From contig DATALQ010000014.1 of the NCBI GenBank assembly GCA_036260935.1, forward strand, positions 1-64,000: a stretch of 64,000 bases of DNA, read 5' to 3'. The position numbers and the translations under genes were made by a program. The notes under the pieces are model-generated. The model saw nothing but the letters and a program-made list of their open reading frames with translations. It had not been told where the DNA came from and ran no database searches. This document shows positions 44,085 to 52,665 of the stretch, piece by piece. The DNA comes from JAEYOM01 sp036260935 (lineage in GTDB: Bacteria > Bacillota > Clostridia > Acetivibrionales > DTU013). Each line of letters begins with the position of its first letter. The stretch's first letter is position 1.

Positions 44085-45107
44085 TTAGAGTAGTTTTACA
44101 AGCTCATCCAGGATTTCGGAGTAATGCTCGTCCGTTATTCCGAAATCCTTGCCCTTGTATGTCCACAACGCCCTTGATATGCCACATTCTTCAAAAACGC
44201 TGTTGATATCCGAAAACCAATTCAACGTTGACCGAAGAGGGGCTTTGTCGATTACTCCGTATTCGCCACAATAAATGGCGGTATTGCGTTCCTCAGCTGC
44301 TTTCAGAGCATCGGCAAATACGGCCCTGATAAAGCTTTTATCCGCCCTGTCAGTGCGTATGATATCGTATATCTCGCGGTGCATGGGCGGAAGATATTTC
44401 TCCGTTTCCTTCACAACTATGTCGTAATCGTTTGGATATTCCGCAGAGTAATCTGCTGGCATTTTATCAACCCAATATGCCGACTGATGAGTAAAAATCA
44501 ACGGTTCATAAAAATGAAAGGTATATACAACATTTTCGTCGTATGGAGCATCAAGCTTACTTACCCAAAGCACGCTGTTGTTCCTTACTCCGCCCACCAA
44601 TATCTTTGTTACGGGAGCATGTTTTCTTATTACTGCGATTGTACGCTTTACAATGTCATTCCAGACATCCGCGACATTAATGTCCACCACTTCATTCAAA
44701 AGCTCAAACGAAAGCCTGGCGGCATACTTTCCGTAGCGTCTTGCAAATTCCTCCCATAATGAAACAAAGCTGTCCTGAAGCTTCGGACTTCTGAAGAAAT
44801 CGTCCACTTTTTCATCGAAAGAGTAACCGGCTGTTTTGTGCAGGTCAAGAATCATGTTCAGATTATGGTTTTCGCACCATTCAAGGCATCGGTCAATATA
44901 TTTGAAACCGTCATTGTTAATGCTTCCATCTGCCGATCTTACTAGCTCGTGGTCAACGGGCAGCCGTACATGGTCAAGCCCCCACCCCGAGATCCGGCTG
45001 ATGTCGCTTTCGGATATGAACGAATCATAATGCTTGCGGCTATGATCGCACTGTGAAAGCCAGCCGCCGAGATTTATTCCCTTCCTGTACCCTGAAAACT
45101 CCTTCAT
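44085..45107 (-). CDS. GH5-family beta-glucosidase/exo-glucanase
   Basis: Cytoplasmic (no signal peptide) 340-residue GH5 enzyme. A TIM-barrel start (KGINLGGWLSQCDH) and RLPVDHELV precede DLHKTAGYSF. The acid/base is Glu139 in FELLNEVVD, and the nucleophile Glu282 in YCGEYGVI. The KGINLGGWL start is typical of exo-1,3-beta-glucanase-like members. It is the first gene of the operon with the GH16 enzyme and has a promoter 48 bases upstream. The likely role is to finish degradation of imported beta-gluco-oligosaccharides. The divergent AraC gene is its probable regulator. Confidence 0.92.
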   Translation of the reverse strand: MKEFSGYRKGINLGGWLSQCDHSRKHYDSFISESDISRISGWGLDHVRLPVDHELVRSADGSINNDGFKYIDRCLEWCENHNLNMILDLHKTAGYSFDEKVDDFFRSPKLQDSFVSLWEEFARRYGKYAARLSFELLNEVVDINVADVWNDIVKRTIAVIRKHAPVTKILVGGVRNNSVLWVSKLDAPYDENVVYTFHFYEPLIFTHQSAYWVDKMPADYSAEYPNDYDIVVKETEKYLPPMHREIYDIIRTDRADKSFIRAVFADALKAAEERNTAIYCGEYGVIDKAPLRSTLNWFSDINSVFEECGISRALWTYKGKDFGITDEHYSEILDELVKLL

Positions 45108-45154
45108 ATAAATCGCCCCCTGTTCAGCTCTACAGTATCATTTCCGTACCAGCA

Positions 45155-45184
45155 AATATACCGTTTTGATTGCTTTTTTATCAA
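45155..45184 (-). promoter_or_regulatory. Sigma-A promoter of the GH5-GH16 operon
   Basis: Minus strand: TTGATA (45179-45184), 18-base spacer, TATATT (45155-45160), giving a short leader of about 40 bases. Five of six bases match consensus in each box. Confidence 0.6.
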
Positions 45185-45230
45185 AATAATGACATGATAT
45201 AAATATGAGGATTTCAGGGGGTGTTACGTC

Positions 45231-45992
45231 TTGAATGCGGATAGGGAACTAAGCTACAGAGAATTTATACTACGTGAAAACCATGACTTTCATACACCGC
45301 TCGGTCAGGAATATGCCTTCTATGTTGCTGTTAAAAATGGCGAAGTCAACAGGGTATCCCAGCTGTGTAAATATGAATTTTCAAATTTGAATGGATTAGG
45401 AAAGCTATCCGACAGCCCGCTTCAGAATATGAAATTTCATTTTGTCGTTGCGGCAGCTCTTTTTTCAAGATACTGCATTGAAGGCGGTATGGAGCATGAG
45501 GCGGCATACAGCCTGAGCGACGTATATATCCAGAAGGCCGACAAATGCGCTTCCATTGCACAGATATCCCAGCTGCATGCAGCAATGTCGATGGATTATG
45601 CCAGAAGGATGAAGAATCTTCTGAAAAACCGTGTTTATTCAAAGCAGATAGTAAAATGCATTGAATACATATACGATAATCTTCATACGAGGATACTGAT
45701 TTCAGAACTTGCACAACATACCGGGCTTAACCCGAGCTATCTGTCAAGATTGTTCAGAAATGAAACAGGCATTTCCGTCACTGAATATATTCAAATCAAG
45801 AAAATAGAAACCGCAAAGAATATGCTCAAATATTCCGACTATCTTCCGTCTCAAATCGCGACAATACTTGCCTTTCCGAATCAGAGCTACTTTATCGAAG
45901 TCTTTAAGAAAAGAGTCGGGATGACGCCGAAAAGATATCAGAATATGTGTTTCAGAGAAATCGGCATAAATACCGGTACACCATTGCTGTAA
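45231..45992 (+). CDS. AraC-family regulator, divergent from the GH5-GH16 operon
   Basis: 253 residues: a ~140-residue N-terminal helical region (no cupin signature visible) and a C-terminal AraC helix-turn-helix pair (ILISELAQHTGLNPSYLSRL, PSQIATILAFPNQSYFIEVF, GMTPKRYQNM). The start is TTG at 45231, after a GGGGG stretch. It shares the 124-base divergent region with GH5, so it probably regulates the beta-glucan operon. The N terminus resembles the small helical AraC regulators of Clostridia that have no separate sugar domain. Confidence 0.88.
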   Translation: MNADRELSYREFILRENHDFHTPLGQEYAFYVAVKNGEVNRVSQLCKYEFSNLNGLGKLSDSPLQNMKFHFVVAAALFSRYCIEGGMEHEAAYSLSDVYIQKADKCASIAQISQLHAAMSMDYARRMKNLLKNRVYSKQIVKCIEYIYDNLHTRILISELAQHTGLNPSYLSRLFRNETGISVTEYIQIKKIETAKNMLKYSDYLPSQIATILAFPNQSYFIEVFKKRVGMTPKRYQNMCFREIGINTGTPLL

Positions 45993-45995
45993 CGA

Positions 45996-46847
45996 CTACC
46001 TTTTCTGCTGCAAAAGCCAGTCGTACAGTTCGTCATTATATGCCTGAACCCAGATATCGTGGCCCAAATCGTCATATGCGGTATATTTGACATTCCCTCC
46101 GGCTTTTTGAATCAGTTCAACAAAGTTCTTTTCTACCTCCGGCGGGACGATTGTATCCTTACCCCCGTGGAAAGCCCAGATCGGAAGATTCCTCAAGCTG
46201 TCGGCATTTTCCTGGTTCACATCCTGCTCGAATATGGAACCGCACACCGGTGCTATTGCAGCAAAACGATCAGGGTATTCCAATGCCATATACCAGGTCC
46301 CATATCCACCCATACTGAACCCCGTAATATAGACCCTGCCCTCGTCCACCCTTAGAGAACCTGTCAGTTCGTCCAAAAAGTCCGAAATCGTCGCAGTCAT
46401 CTCTTCCCATTCCGAATTATCCGGACACTGTGGATATACGGCTATAAACTTCAATCCATCCTTTTCGGCAATGTTTGTGATACCGCTTCTTTTGATCAGT
46501 TCCAAGTCATCCCCTCTGTCACCCGAACCGTGAAGGAACAGGATCAACGGCCATTTTTCCGCCCCATCGGCATTATATCCTTTTGGTAAGGAAAGGTAAT
46601 ACTTGAGACCTGTTACAGAGGATTCAAATCCGGTTAATCTCTGTTCCGCACCTTTACCGTAATCAGACGTATCATTGCCAGCAGTAGTGGAAGTAACCGC
46701 AATTACTTCTTGTTCGGAATCGACGGTTTGCTCCTGAACCTTTTGCTCTGTATCGCTATTCATCACATTATCCGCATTTCGGCTTGTACAGGAACATAAT
46801 GCCAATATAAAAATCAGAGGCGCAAAAAATAAAATAGAACGCTTCAT
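45996..46847 (-). CDS. Esterase lipoprotein of the alpha/beta hydrolase (CE1/feruloyl esterase-like) family
   Basis: 283-residue exported hydrolase. The signal peptide carries a lipobox (LALCSC), then a Glu/Thr/Ser-rich linker to ~70. The core has the oxyanion strand LILFLHGSGDRGDDLE, the nucleophile elbow GFSMGGYGTW (Ser178), the acid in FHGGKDTIVPP and the catalytic His in YDDLGHDIW. The ATG at 46847 is chosen for AAAGGGGAAAGAT upstream. Relatives are annotated as prolyl-oligopeptidase-like or CE1 esterases. It may remove acetyl or feruloyl groups from plant polysaccharides. It is convergent with the AraC gene. Confidence 0.88.
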   Translation of the reverse strand: MKRSILFFAPLIFILALCSCTSRNADNVMNSDTEQKVQEQTVDSEQEVIAVTSTTAGNDTSDYGKGAEQRLTGFESSVTGLKYYLSLPKGYNADGAEKWPLILFLHGSGDRGDDLELIKRSGITNIAEKDGLKFIAVYPQCPDNSEWEEMTATISDFLDELTGSLRVDEGRVYITGFSMGGYGTWYMALEYPDRFAAIAPVCGSIFEQDVNQENADSLRNLPIWAFHGGKDTIVPPEVEKNFVELIQKAGGNVKYTAYDDLGHDIWVQAYNDELYDWLLQQKR

Positions 46848-46958
46848 ATCTTTCCCCTTTAGTATGTTTGGATACTCCAGGTAACCAAATAAACAGTACA
46901 CCAGTAAATACAGTCTGTCAATATATGAAAGCGAACAGGGCGGCTGCAATCTTTTATA

Positions 46959-46986
46959 TTGACATTTTGTGTGTTTGCTATATAAT
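46959..46986 (+). promoter_or_regulatory. Consensus sigma-A promoter of the marR-hydrolase operon
   Basis: Perfect hexamers: TTGACA (46959-46964), 16-base spacer, TATAAT (46981-46986). Confidence 0.75.
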
Positions 46987-46989
46987 AAA

Positions 46990-47006
46990 AGTTAAATAAT
47001 TAAACT
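46990..47006. promoter_or_regulatory. Putative MarR operator
   Basis: AGTTAAAT (46990-46997), one base, ATTAAACT (46999-47006): a near-perfect dyad with one mismatch, placed three bases after the -10 box of the MarR promoter, where binding would block transcription. Autoregulation is the usual MarR arrangement. Confidence 0.5.
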
Positions 47007-47043
47007 ATTAAATATATAAACTATAATGATTGGAGTTATACTA

Positions 47044-47517
47044 ATGAACTTTAATGATGTTATGGCACAGCATATCGCAGACTTATTTGGCTTGATTTAC
47101 AGAAATCTTATACGAGATGAAAATGACAGCATTTCGATGAACCAGGACAGCCAAACCGCGCTTTTATCCGTTCTTTTACGTAACGGCCCGACAAAAATGA
47201 GTGAAATCGGCAAATTACTGAATGTAACAAAGCCGAACGTCACTTTTCTTGTCGATAAAATGGAGGAACAGGGGCTTATCAAGCGGGAAAAAGTCGCCGA
47301 TGACAGGCGGGTGTCAAATATTTGCCTCACGGAGCTAGGCAGAACTGCTGTAGAAGAAAAAAGGAATTCTCTATATCACAAAATTGCCAGCCGATTAACC
47401 CGACTGTCGGCGGAAGACACTGAAGATCTGAGGCAAGCTGTGGAGACAACATCTGGAATTCTCAGAAAACTGTATAATGTTAATCTTCAAAATAATGGAG
47501 AGGAGAAAGAACAATGA
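47044..47517 (+). CDS. MarR-family transcriptional regulator
   Basis: 157-residue winged-helix regulator (start at ATG 47044, after TTGGAG; an ATG at 47026 is in frame). The wHTH is recognisable from SQTALLSVLLRNGPTKMSEI, TKPNVTFLVDKMEEQGLI and DDRRVSNICLTELG. MarR proteins repress nearby genes and respond to small molecules. Its stop overlaps the start of the hydrolase gene (ATGA), so the two are coupled. An operator-like dyad overlaps the region after the -10 box. Confidence 0.92.
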   Translation: MNFNDVMAQHIADLFGLIYRNLIRDENDSISMNQDSQTALLSVLLRNGPTKMSEIGKLLNVTKPNVTFLVDKMEEQGLIKREKVADDRRVSNICLTELGRTAVEEKRNSLYHKIASRLTRLSAEDTEDLRQAVETTSGILRKLYNVNLQNNGEEKEQ

Positions 47518-49442
47518 CAATGCAGCGAATTGGAAATTCCGAGACAAGTTATCTGAAGGGCCAAGTTATCGGTCCGTCATCCAAGCGGACTGCATGGATG
47601 TTCAGAAACATCAGCTATGTAAAAGCTTTCGCAAAATACAGCAAGGCAAAACTGATCCTTGGGAGAGCGGACCTTGAATTGGCAAAGCTCGACTATAACG
47701 ATCCCCAGTACATGCAAAGGCTCAGTGAATTCAATTCGGTCATGCTGGAATGTTCCCAGGCGCGATGGTACTCATCCGTCAGCATCGTAACCAGAAAAAA
47801 AGCAGACTGGAAGAAGGCGCTCAGTACCTTCGGCAGTTGTATCAGCCATGGCGAAGAATTGCTAAGATTACTGGAAAGCCATTCAGAAGAAAAGCTGGAA
47901 GTACAGATGCCGGTACTTTCAAAAAAAGGAGCTGAAATTGATTACGCCGATGACGCGCCTGTAGTACCTGAGATCTGTCCCATCGTGATCCTGCAGGGTT
48001 CAAGCTATGACATGGGGTACCAGTATGCGCAGCAACTGGTGCAGATTTTTGGACCCTGGATACTTGAAAAGAAATCGCAAAGGAAATTTACCGATGAAGC
48101 CGTAAGCGAAATCAAGAAATGGGAAGAACAACTCAACAAACATACGCCGGAAATTTTGGATATGTGCAGGGGTTGGGCTCAGGGTGCCACTGACCTTGGA
48201 ATTGGGATGTCTTACCTGGATGTCGTGGAAATCTGGACCGGCCACATGCCTCCAAAAACGACATACATGGGCAGAGGTGATAAGATTTCTGATGTGCCGC
48301 CTCCGATTGCCTGTTCGGGAGCTGGAGCATGGGGATGCGCGACCACCGACGGCAAGCTTGTCACAGGTTCTTCAGGAGACCATGACCCAAGCTTCCCCTT
48401 GGTCATTATGGCGTATCCGGATACAGGCAACCATTTTATGTTTACTACCTTTTCGGCAATAGGGGACATTGTGCTGGTAGGCAGCCAGCAGATGTTCGGG
48501 TTCCCCGGTATCAACAACAAGGGACTGGCCTACATAGAACACGGCGGACAGCCTCGGCTCATAGAGCCGAAGAAATACTGGGGGTATGGCTTACGGCGGG
48601 CTGCGTCGGTCTTTCATATCCTCCGGTTTGCAAATAACGCGAAGGAAGCACAGCAGATGGAGCTTGAATTTCCCATCGGGGATGCCGGCATGGATAACGG
48701 AACAGTCGGCGGTTTTTACGCGGACAGCAGCTACGGATATGTTCTCGAAAGCAGGAAGGAGCCTGTAGCTATCCGTGAAGCGGGATATATGGGCGAGACG
48801 GATTTCATGTACGCCAATAACAGCGCTATGCACAAGGATGCGTCTAAAGCGGGGTGGATGCAGGCGGACCAAAAGGAGAACAAGGATTGGAAATGGGATG
48901 AGCACGGCGGGTGGTATCCGGAAAAGTTCACGGGACTCAAGCTGTCGGAGCTGTTCAAGGGCGGCGAAGGTCAGGCTGCTGTGGCGCTGAGGGGGATGTA
49001 CCGCGGCTGCATGAAGCGCAACCTCTATCACTATAAGATCCTGAGCAGGGGAGTGGGGCATATCGATATGGAATACATGAAAATGATATTCCGCAATTCG
49101 GGTACGATGCCGTCAAAACCGTGGAAAGTGATCAATAAGGAATTCAACAAGACAGGTTTGTGGGGAGAAGTTTCTGTAGGAAACTCCAGCAATGGTATTA
49201 TTACTGTTACCAAGCCGGATGACGGCGACAACGGGCTATACTCCGTATGCGTGGGCGAAGCCAAACGGGGTGTTACGCCGTCAAGTCCGTTCCTGGCAAG
49301 CTTCTGCCCCATGTATGGCGAGACAAACACCTTCTGGGAGATAAAACTGGCCGATAAACCAGAGAACGCGGCAAGATACGCCTGTTTGAAAGCAAAGCAA
49401 TACCTGAGGGAAACGGAAGCCCAGCTGGCACAAAACAATTAA
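47514..49442 (+). CDS. Large Ntn-hydrolase-like protein (C45/acyl-transferase type)
   Basis: 642 residues. The central region, from about residue 155, resembles C45 autoproteolytic acyltransferase/choloylglycine-hydrolase-like enzymes: ILQGSSYDMGYQYAQQL, MCRGWAQGATDLG, IACSGAGAWGCATTDGKLVTGSSGD, PGINNKGLAYIEHGG and MYANNSAMHKD. Cys267 (IACSGAG) is the best candidate for the catalytic N-terminal nucleophile after cleavage; Cys275 is another. The N-terminal 150 residues are helical. The frame continues past the TAA at 49440-49442 (see the next feature). The gene is MarR-controlled by context. Substrate unknown: penicillin, bile-acid-like or N-acyl amide hydrolysis are family possibilities. Confidence 0.72.
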   Translation: MTMQRIGNSETSYLKGQVIGPSSKRTAWMFRNISYVKAFAKYSKAKLILGRADLELAKLDYNDPQYMQRLSEFNSVMLECSQARWYSSVSIVTRKKADWKKALSTFGSCISHGEELLRLLESHSEEKLEVQMPVLSKKGAEIDYADDAPVVPEICPIVILQGSSYDMGYQYAQQLVQIFGPWILEKKSQRKFTDEAVSEIKKWEEQLNKHTPEILDMCRGWAQGATDLGIGMSYLDVVEIWTGHMPPKTTYMGRGDKISDVPPPIACSGAGAWGCATTDGKLVTGSSGDHDPSFPLVIMAYPDTGNHFMFTTFSAIGDIVLVGSQQMFGFPGINNKGLAYIEHGGQPRLIEPKKYWGYGLRRAASVFHILRFANNAKEAQQMELEFPIGDAGMDNGTVGGFYADSSYGYVLESRKEPVAIREAGYMGETDFMYANNSAMHKDASKAGWMQADQKENKDWKWDEHGGWYPEKFTGLKLSELFKGGEGQAAVALRGMYRGCMKRNLYHYKILSRGVGHIDMEYMKMIFRNSGTMPSKPWKVINKEFNKTGLWGEVSVGNSSNGIITVTKPDDGDNGLYSVCVGEAKRGVTPSSPFLASFCPMYGETNTFWEIKLADKPENAARYACLKAKQYLRETEAQLAQNN

Positions 49443-49673
49443 ATAACCGACCCTCAGACGCGGAGCTATTTGAAAAAGCTTGTGGACGAGGCAGCAGACC
49501 AAATGCAGAAAGGCGAGAGAAGCATTCAAGCTGCCGGCAGCCTTAAAGAAAGAGAAGCAATCTATGAGTGGTCCCGGGCAGCGAGGGCATTTACAAGGTC
49601 GCAGGTAAAAGCGCTGATGGTGCATGATATGTTGACGCCGCCGGCATCGAGACCCGAGGATTTTAACGTGTAG
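49443..49673 (+). pseudogene. In-frame C-terminal extension of the hydrolase, cut off by one stop codon
   Basis: The same reading frame continues after the single TAA for 76 sense codons (ITDPQTRSYLKKLVDEAADQ onward, ending RPEDFNV) to a TAG at 49671-49673. The composition is that of a helical protein end, so the TAA is probably a nonsense mutation, a sequencing error, or a suppressed stop. A TTG at 49470 could restart translation but has no clear ribosome binding site. Confidence 0.6.
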
Positions 49674-49922
49674 CCAGGTCTTTGAGAGGATGGCAATCTG
49701 CTCGGGACAACGGTGTTTTCCGCTGTTTTCGGCACGAATCTGTCCGCCTCGATGAGCAGCACTTGTCCTTGCTTTATGCTTAAAGCAATTGCTAATGCGG
49801 GAAAATACGGAACAATAGAAGTAGGGTCGCACTGTCGTATGTTATAATGAAAAATGCATTTGGGTCACCAATTTATAGTACTTCTGAAATTGCTATAAAT
49901 AATCGGGATGGAGAAAAATAAT

Positions 49923-50288
49923 ATGAAAGAATATTCGCGAGAAGAGCTTTCAGGAGCATTTCAGGTTATATCGTCCACTATTAATAAATGTGAAAAAATA
50001 CAACCTGGATTTGCAGAAGGAACTTCTCAACACACACTTCTTAAAAATAGGATAAAGGCGATGTATATCTCAAAGGCTCTATTAGCGGGGGATCGTGAGA
50101 TTGAGAGATATTCAAAGGAAGAACTGATTGATGCCCTCAAGCCGGTAGCGTCCGTCATAAGCAAGTGTAAAACGGGGCAGAGGAAGCATGGGATGGAAGC
50201 GCCTATATACAAGCACCTTCAGAAGATTATTGATGCAATGAGCATTTCTGAAACATTGATTACTGATGAAATCAGCAAAAGAGGCTAA
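49923..50288 (+). CDS. Small protein made of two tandem ~56-residue repeats
   Basis: About 121 residues. Two halves align: YSREELSGAFQVISSTINKC...RIKAMYISKALLAGD and YSKEELIDALKPVASVISKC...KIIDAMSISETLITDE. Each half has an (S/K)EEL helix, a conserved SxINKC/SVISKC cysteine helix and an AM.IS.AL helix. No family is recognised. A GGAG site at 49911 supports the ATG at 49923; an ATG at 49908 is in frame. It sits between the hydrolase gene and the convergent ABC permease, with its stop three bases from that gene's end. Confidence 0.7.
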   Translation: MKEYSREELSGAFQVISSTINKCEKIQPGFAEGTSQHTLLKNRIKAMYISKALLAGDREIERYSKEELIDALKPVASVISKCKTGQRKHGMEAPIYKHLQKIIDAMSISETLITDEISKRG

Positions 50289-50291
50289 TCT

Positions 50292-51059
50292 CTACACACG
50301 CTTTCTATACGCCCTCATAGCGAAGATATATGCCACAAGCATAATTCCGACGCACCATGAAAGAGCGACCCATATATCATTGCCAACCGGCTGACTCGAT
50401 AACAGTGCCCGGATAGCTTCCACGATTGAGGTCACCGGCTGGTTTTCGGCAAAAATGCGAACGCCGGAAGGCATCGACCCGGTCGGAACAAACGCCGAGC
50501 TTATAAAAGGCAGGAAGACAATCGGATAGGAAAAGGCGCCTGCACCGTCCACCGATTTCGCAGATAGTCCGGCAATTGCCGCGATCCAGGTCAGGGCCAG
50601 TGTGAACAATACCAATATACCTGCTACGGCAAGCCATGACAGGACCCCCGCCGAGGATCGAAAGCCCATAATAAGCGCAGCAAGAATAATGACGATAATT
50701 GAAATTCCGTTGGATACAAGCGAGGTCAGCACATGCCCCCACAGCACTGTTGAACGCGCAATAGGCATGGAGTGGAATCTCTCGAATATACCGCTTTGCA
50801 TATCGACAAACAGTCGGTATGCCGTATAGGCTATGCCGCTTGCTATAGCAATCAGAAATATACCGGGTAAAAGGTAATTCACATAATTATCCGTGCCGGC
50901 TTGAATTGCGCCGCCGAACACATAGACAAACAGCAGCATAAACGCGATCGGCATTATAGTGACTGTGATAATGGTGTCCATGCTGCGGATGATATGGCGC
51001 ATGGAACGCCCAAGCATGACGCCCATATCGCTGAAAAAGTGTCTCTTTACCGCTTCCAT
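50292..51059 (-). CDS. ABC-2 type exporter permease (DrrB-like)
   Basis: 255 residues with six hydrophobic segments, ABC-2 type permease of the DrrB/NodJ family (drug or lipid export). The FERFHSMPIARSTVLWGHVL segment is typical. It is the last gene of the PadR-DUF1048-ATPase-permease operon, and starts immediately after the ATPase stop with a GAGGAGG site. Together they form a likely drug-efflux or antimicrobial-resistance exporter induced through PadR. Confidence 0.9.
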   Translation of the reverse strand: MEAVKRHFFSDMGVMLGRSMRHIIRSMDTIITVTIMPIAFMLLFVYVFGGAIQAGTDNYVNYLLPGIFLIAIASGIAYTAYRLFVDMQSGIFERFHSMPIARSTVLWGHVLTSLVSNGISIIVIILAALIMGFRSSAGVLSWLAVAGILVLFTLALTWIAAIAGLSAKSVDGAGAFSYPIVFLPFISSAFVPTGSMPSGVRIFAENQPVTSIVEAIRALLSSQPVGNDIWVALSWCVGIMLVAYIFAMRAYRKRV

Positions 51060-51821
51060 CTATTTTTCCTCCTCTTTTCCGATAATCGCAAGGAATATCT
51101 CTTCCAGTGTAGGTTGTTTTTCCACATACTCAACCTTTGCGGATGGCAGCAGCTTTTTCAGCTCCGCGAGCGTGCCATTGGCGATAATCCTGCCTTCGTG
51201 CAGAATGGCAATCCTGTCGGCAAGCTGCTCGGCCTCCTCCAAATACTGCGTTGTCAGGAAAATCGTAGTGCCGCTTTCGGCAAGCTCTTTGACAGTCTTC
51301 CAGACCTCGATACGCGCCTCGGGGTCAAGCCCGGTGGTTGGCTCATCGAGAAAAATAAGCTGAGGTTCTCCTATAAGGCTCATTGCGACGTCGAGTCTGC
51401 GGCGCATACCGCCCGAATAGGCGGAAACCCTGCGGTCGGCAGCTTCGATCAGGCCGAAGCGCTTCAGCAGATCATCAGCGATTTGATGAGGATCTTTGAG
51501 GTGTCGCAGCTTCGCGATCATGATAAGATTTTCCCGCCCGGTCAATATCTCGTCCACGGCGGCAAACTGCCCGGTCAGGCTGATCGACTGCCGTATACGG
51601 TCGGGCTTTGATGCAATATCGTATCCATTTACGGAGGCGGTTCCTCCATCCGGTTTGAGCAGTGTGGTCAGAATTTTTACAACCGTTGTCTTGCCTGCGC
51701 CGTTGGAGCCGAGCAGGGCGAAAATACTGCCCCTTTCAACAACTAAATCTACGCCCTTAAGTACATGAAGCTGCTTGAAGGACTTCTGCAATCCCTTTAC
51801 CTGAATTGCGGTTCCTGTCAT
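51060..51821 (-). CDS. ABC exporter ATPase (DrrA-like)
   Basis: 253-residue ATP-binding subunit: Walker A GSNGAGKTT, Q loop SLTGQFAAVDE, signature YSGGMRRRLDVA, Walker B LIFLDEPTTGLDP and the H-loop region TTQYLEEAEQLAD. The GMRRRL signature and the QYLEEAE segment are those of daunorubicin-type DrrA ATPases. It overlaps the DUF1048 gene by four bases. It energises the DrrB-like permease downstream. Confidence 0.94.
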   Translation of the reverse strand: MTGTAIQVKGLQKSFKQLHVLKGVDLVVERGSIFALLGSNGAGKTTVVKILTTLLKPDGGTASVNGYDIASKPDRIRQSISLTGQFAAVDEILTGRENLIMIAKLRHLKDPHQIADDLLKRFGLIEAADRRVSAYSGGMRRRLDVAMSLIGEPQLIFLDEPTTGLDPEARIEVWKTVKELAESGTTIFLTTQYLEEAEQLADRIAILHEGRIIANGTLAELKKLLPSAKVEYVEKQPTLEEIFLAIIGKEEEK

Positions 51822-52189
51822 TTTGAATCCTTCCCCTTTCCGAGTTTTTTCAATATATCGCGGTTGAGCGCCTCGCGCCAGTTTTCCGTGTATGTGCTGG
51901 CGCTGCGCAGAAGCTCGTCGCAGAACGCGGCCACGTCCTCGCCGGTAATCTCCAAAACATGCTTGCCGTCCGCAGCACCGGCTTCGAACAGTTCTATCAG
52001 GCCATAGTGGATTTTCATCATGTCATAACCGGCCCCCGCTGCAAACATCCACATGTGTCCCTGTATTTTCTTGAATACGTATCGATAATCTTCCGGCAGA
52101 GCTTTCACCCTCGCCATCTGCTGCTTGTATTCGCGTTTGCTCTCAATCATTTTTTTGATATTGAAATAATTATCGAAAAACTCAGTCAT
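51818..52189 (-). CDS. DUF1048 protein
   Basis: 123-residue helical protein recognisable as DUF1048 (FNIKKMIESKREYKQQM, LPEDYRYVFKKIQGHMW). Members are repeatedly found between PadR regulators and ABC exporters, and their role is unknown; an accessory regulatory role has been suggested for the family by this context. It overlaps the PadR gene by eight bases and the ATPase gene by four. Confidence 0.85.
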   Translation of the reverse strand: MTEFFDNYFNIKKMIESKREYKQQMARVKALPEDYRYVFKKIQGHMWMFAAGAGYDMMKIHYGLIELFEAGAADGKHVLEITGEDVAAFCDELLRSASTYTENWREALNRDILKKLGKGKDSK

Positions 52190-52517
52190 TTGATTGCTCC
52201 TCCTTTAATTGGTTGATTTTTGATGTAACAAACCCCCACTTTTCCCAGAACCTCCGCAACTCCTCGCGTCCCGCATCGTTGAGAGTGAAAAAGTTCCGCG
52301 GCGGCCCCTTGTCGGAGGACTTTTTAGTGATATCTACCAGCTTGCTTTTTTCAAGCCGGAGCAATATGGTGTACACCGTTCCATCTACAACATCGGTGAA
52401 GCCGAGGGCGTTCAGACGCCTTGTGATTTCGTAGCCGTAGGTTTCTTTGCGGCTTATAATCTCAAGGACGCAGCCCTCAAGCACGCCTTTGAGCATTTCC
52501 GTCAGGTTTTCCAACAC
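52182..52517 (-). CDS. PadR-family transcriptional repressor
   Basis: About 111 residues, the short PadR type: winged helix with VLEIISRKETYGYEITRRLN, then VVDGTVYTILLRLEKSKLVD. It binds small toxic molecules and represses its operon in characterised relatives. The start is probably GTG 52517, five bases after AGAGG; GTG 52523 and TTG 52514 are alternatives. The promoter at 52574-52602 carries a palindrome over the -10 box, consistent with autoregulation. Confidence 0.9.
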   Translation of the reverse strand: MLENLTEMLKGVLEGCVLEIISRKETYGYEITRRLNALGFTDVVDGTVYTILLRLEKSKLVDITKKSSDKGPPRNFFTLNDAGREELRRFWEKWGFVTSKINQLKEEQSND

Positions 52518-52568
52518 AATCACCTCTTTGCTATTCTGTATGACTGATATTCTGTAATACTTACTACC

Positions 52569-52578
52569 ACTATATAGT
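52569..52578. promoter_or_regulatory. Putative PadR operator over the -10 box
   Basis: ACTATATAGT, a perfect 10-bp palindrome covering most of the -10 region of the PadR operon promoter. Position and AT content fit a PadR site. Confidence 0.5.
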
Positions 52579-52602
52579 ATCGCGGAATAGTGTGACTGTC
52601 AA
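52574..52602 (-). promoter_or_regulatory. Sigma-A promoter of the PadR exporter operon
   Basis: Minus strand: perfect TTGACA (52597-52602), 17-base spacer, TACTAT (52574-52579). The start codon of PadR is about 57 bases downstream. Confidence 0.65.
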
Positions 52603-52665
52603 TAGGGTTATTTTTTTATTAAAGAATTCTTTGAGACCGTCGTTGGAGGGTTGTGGGGAATATAG

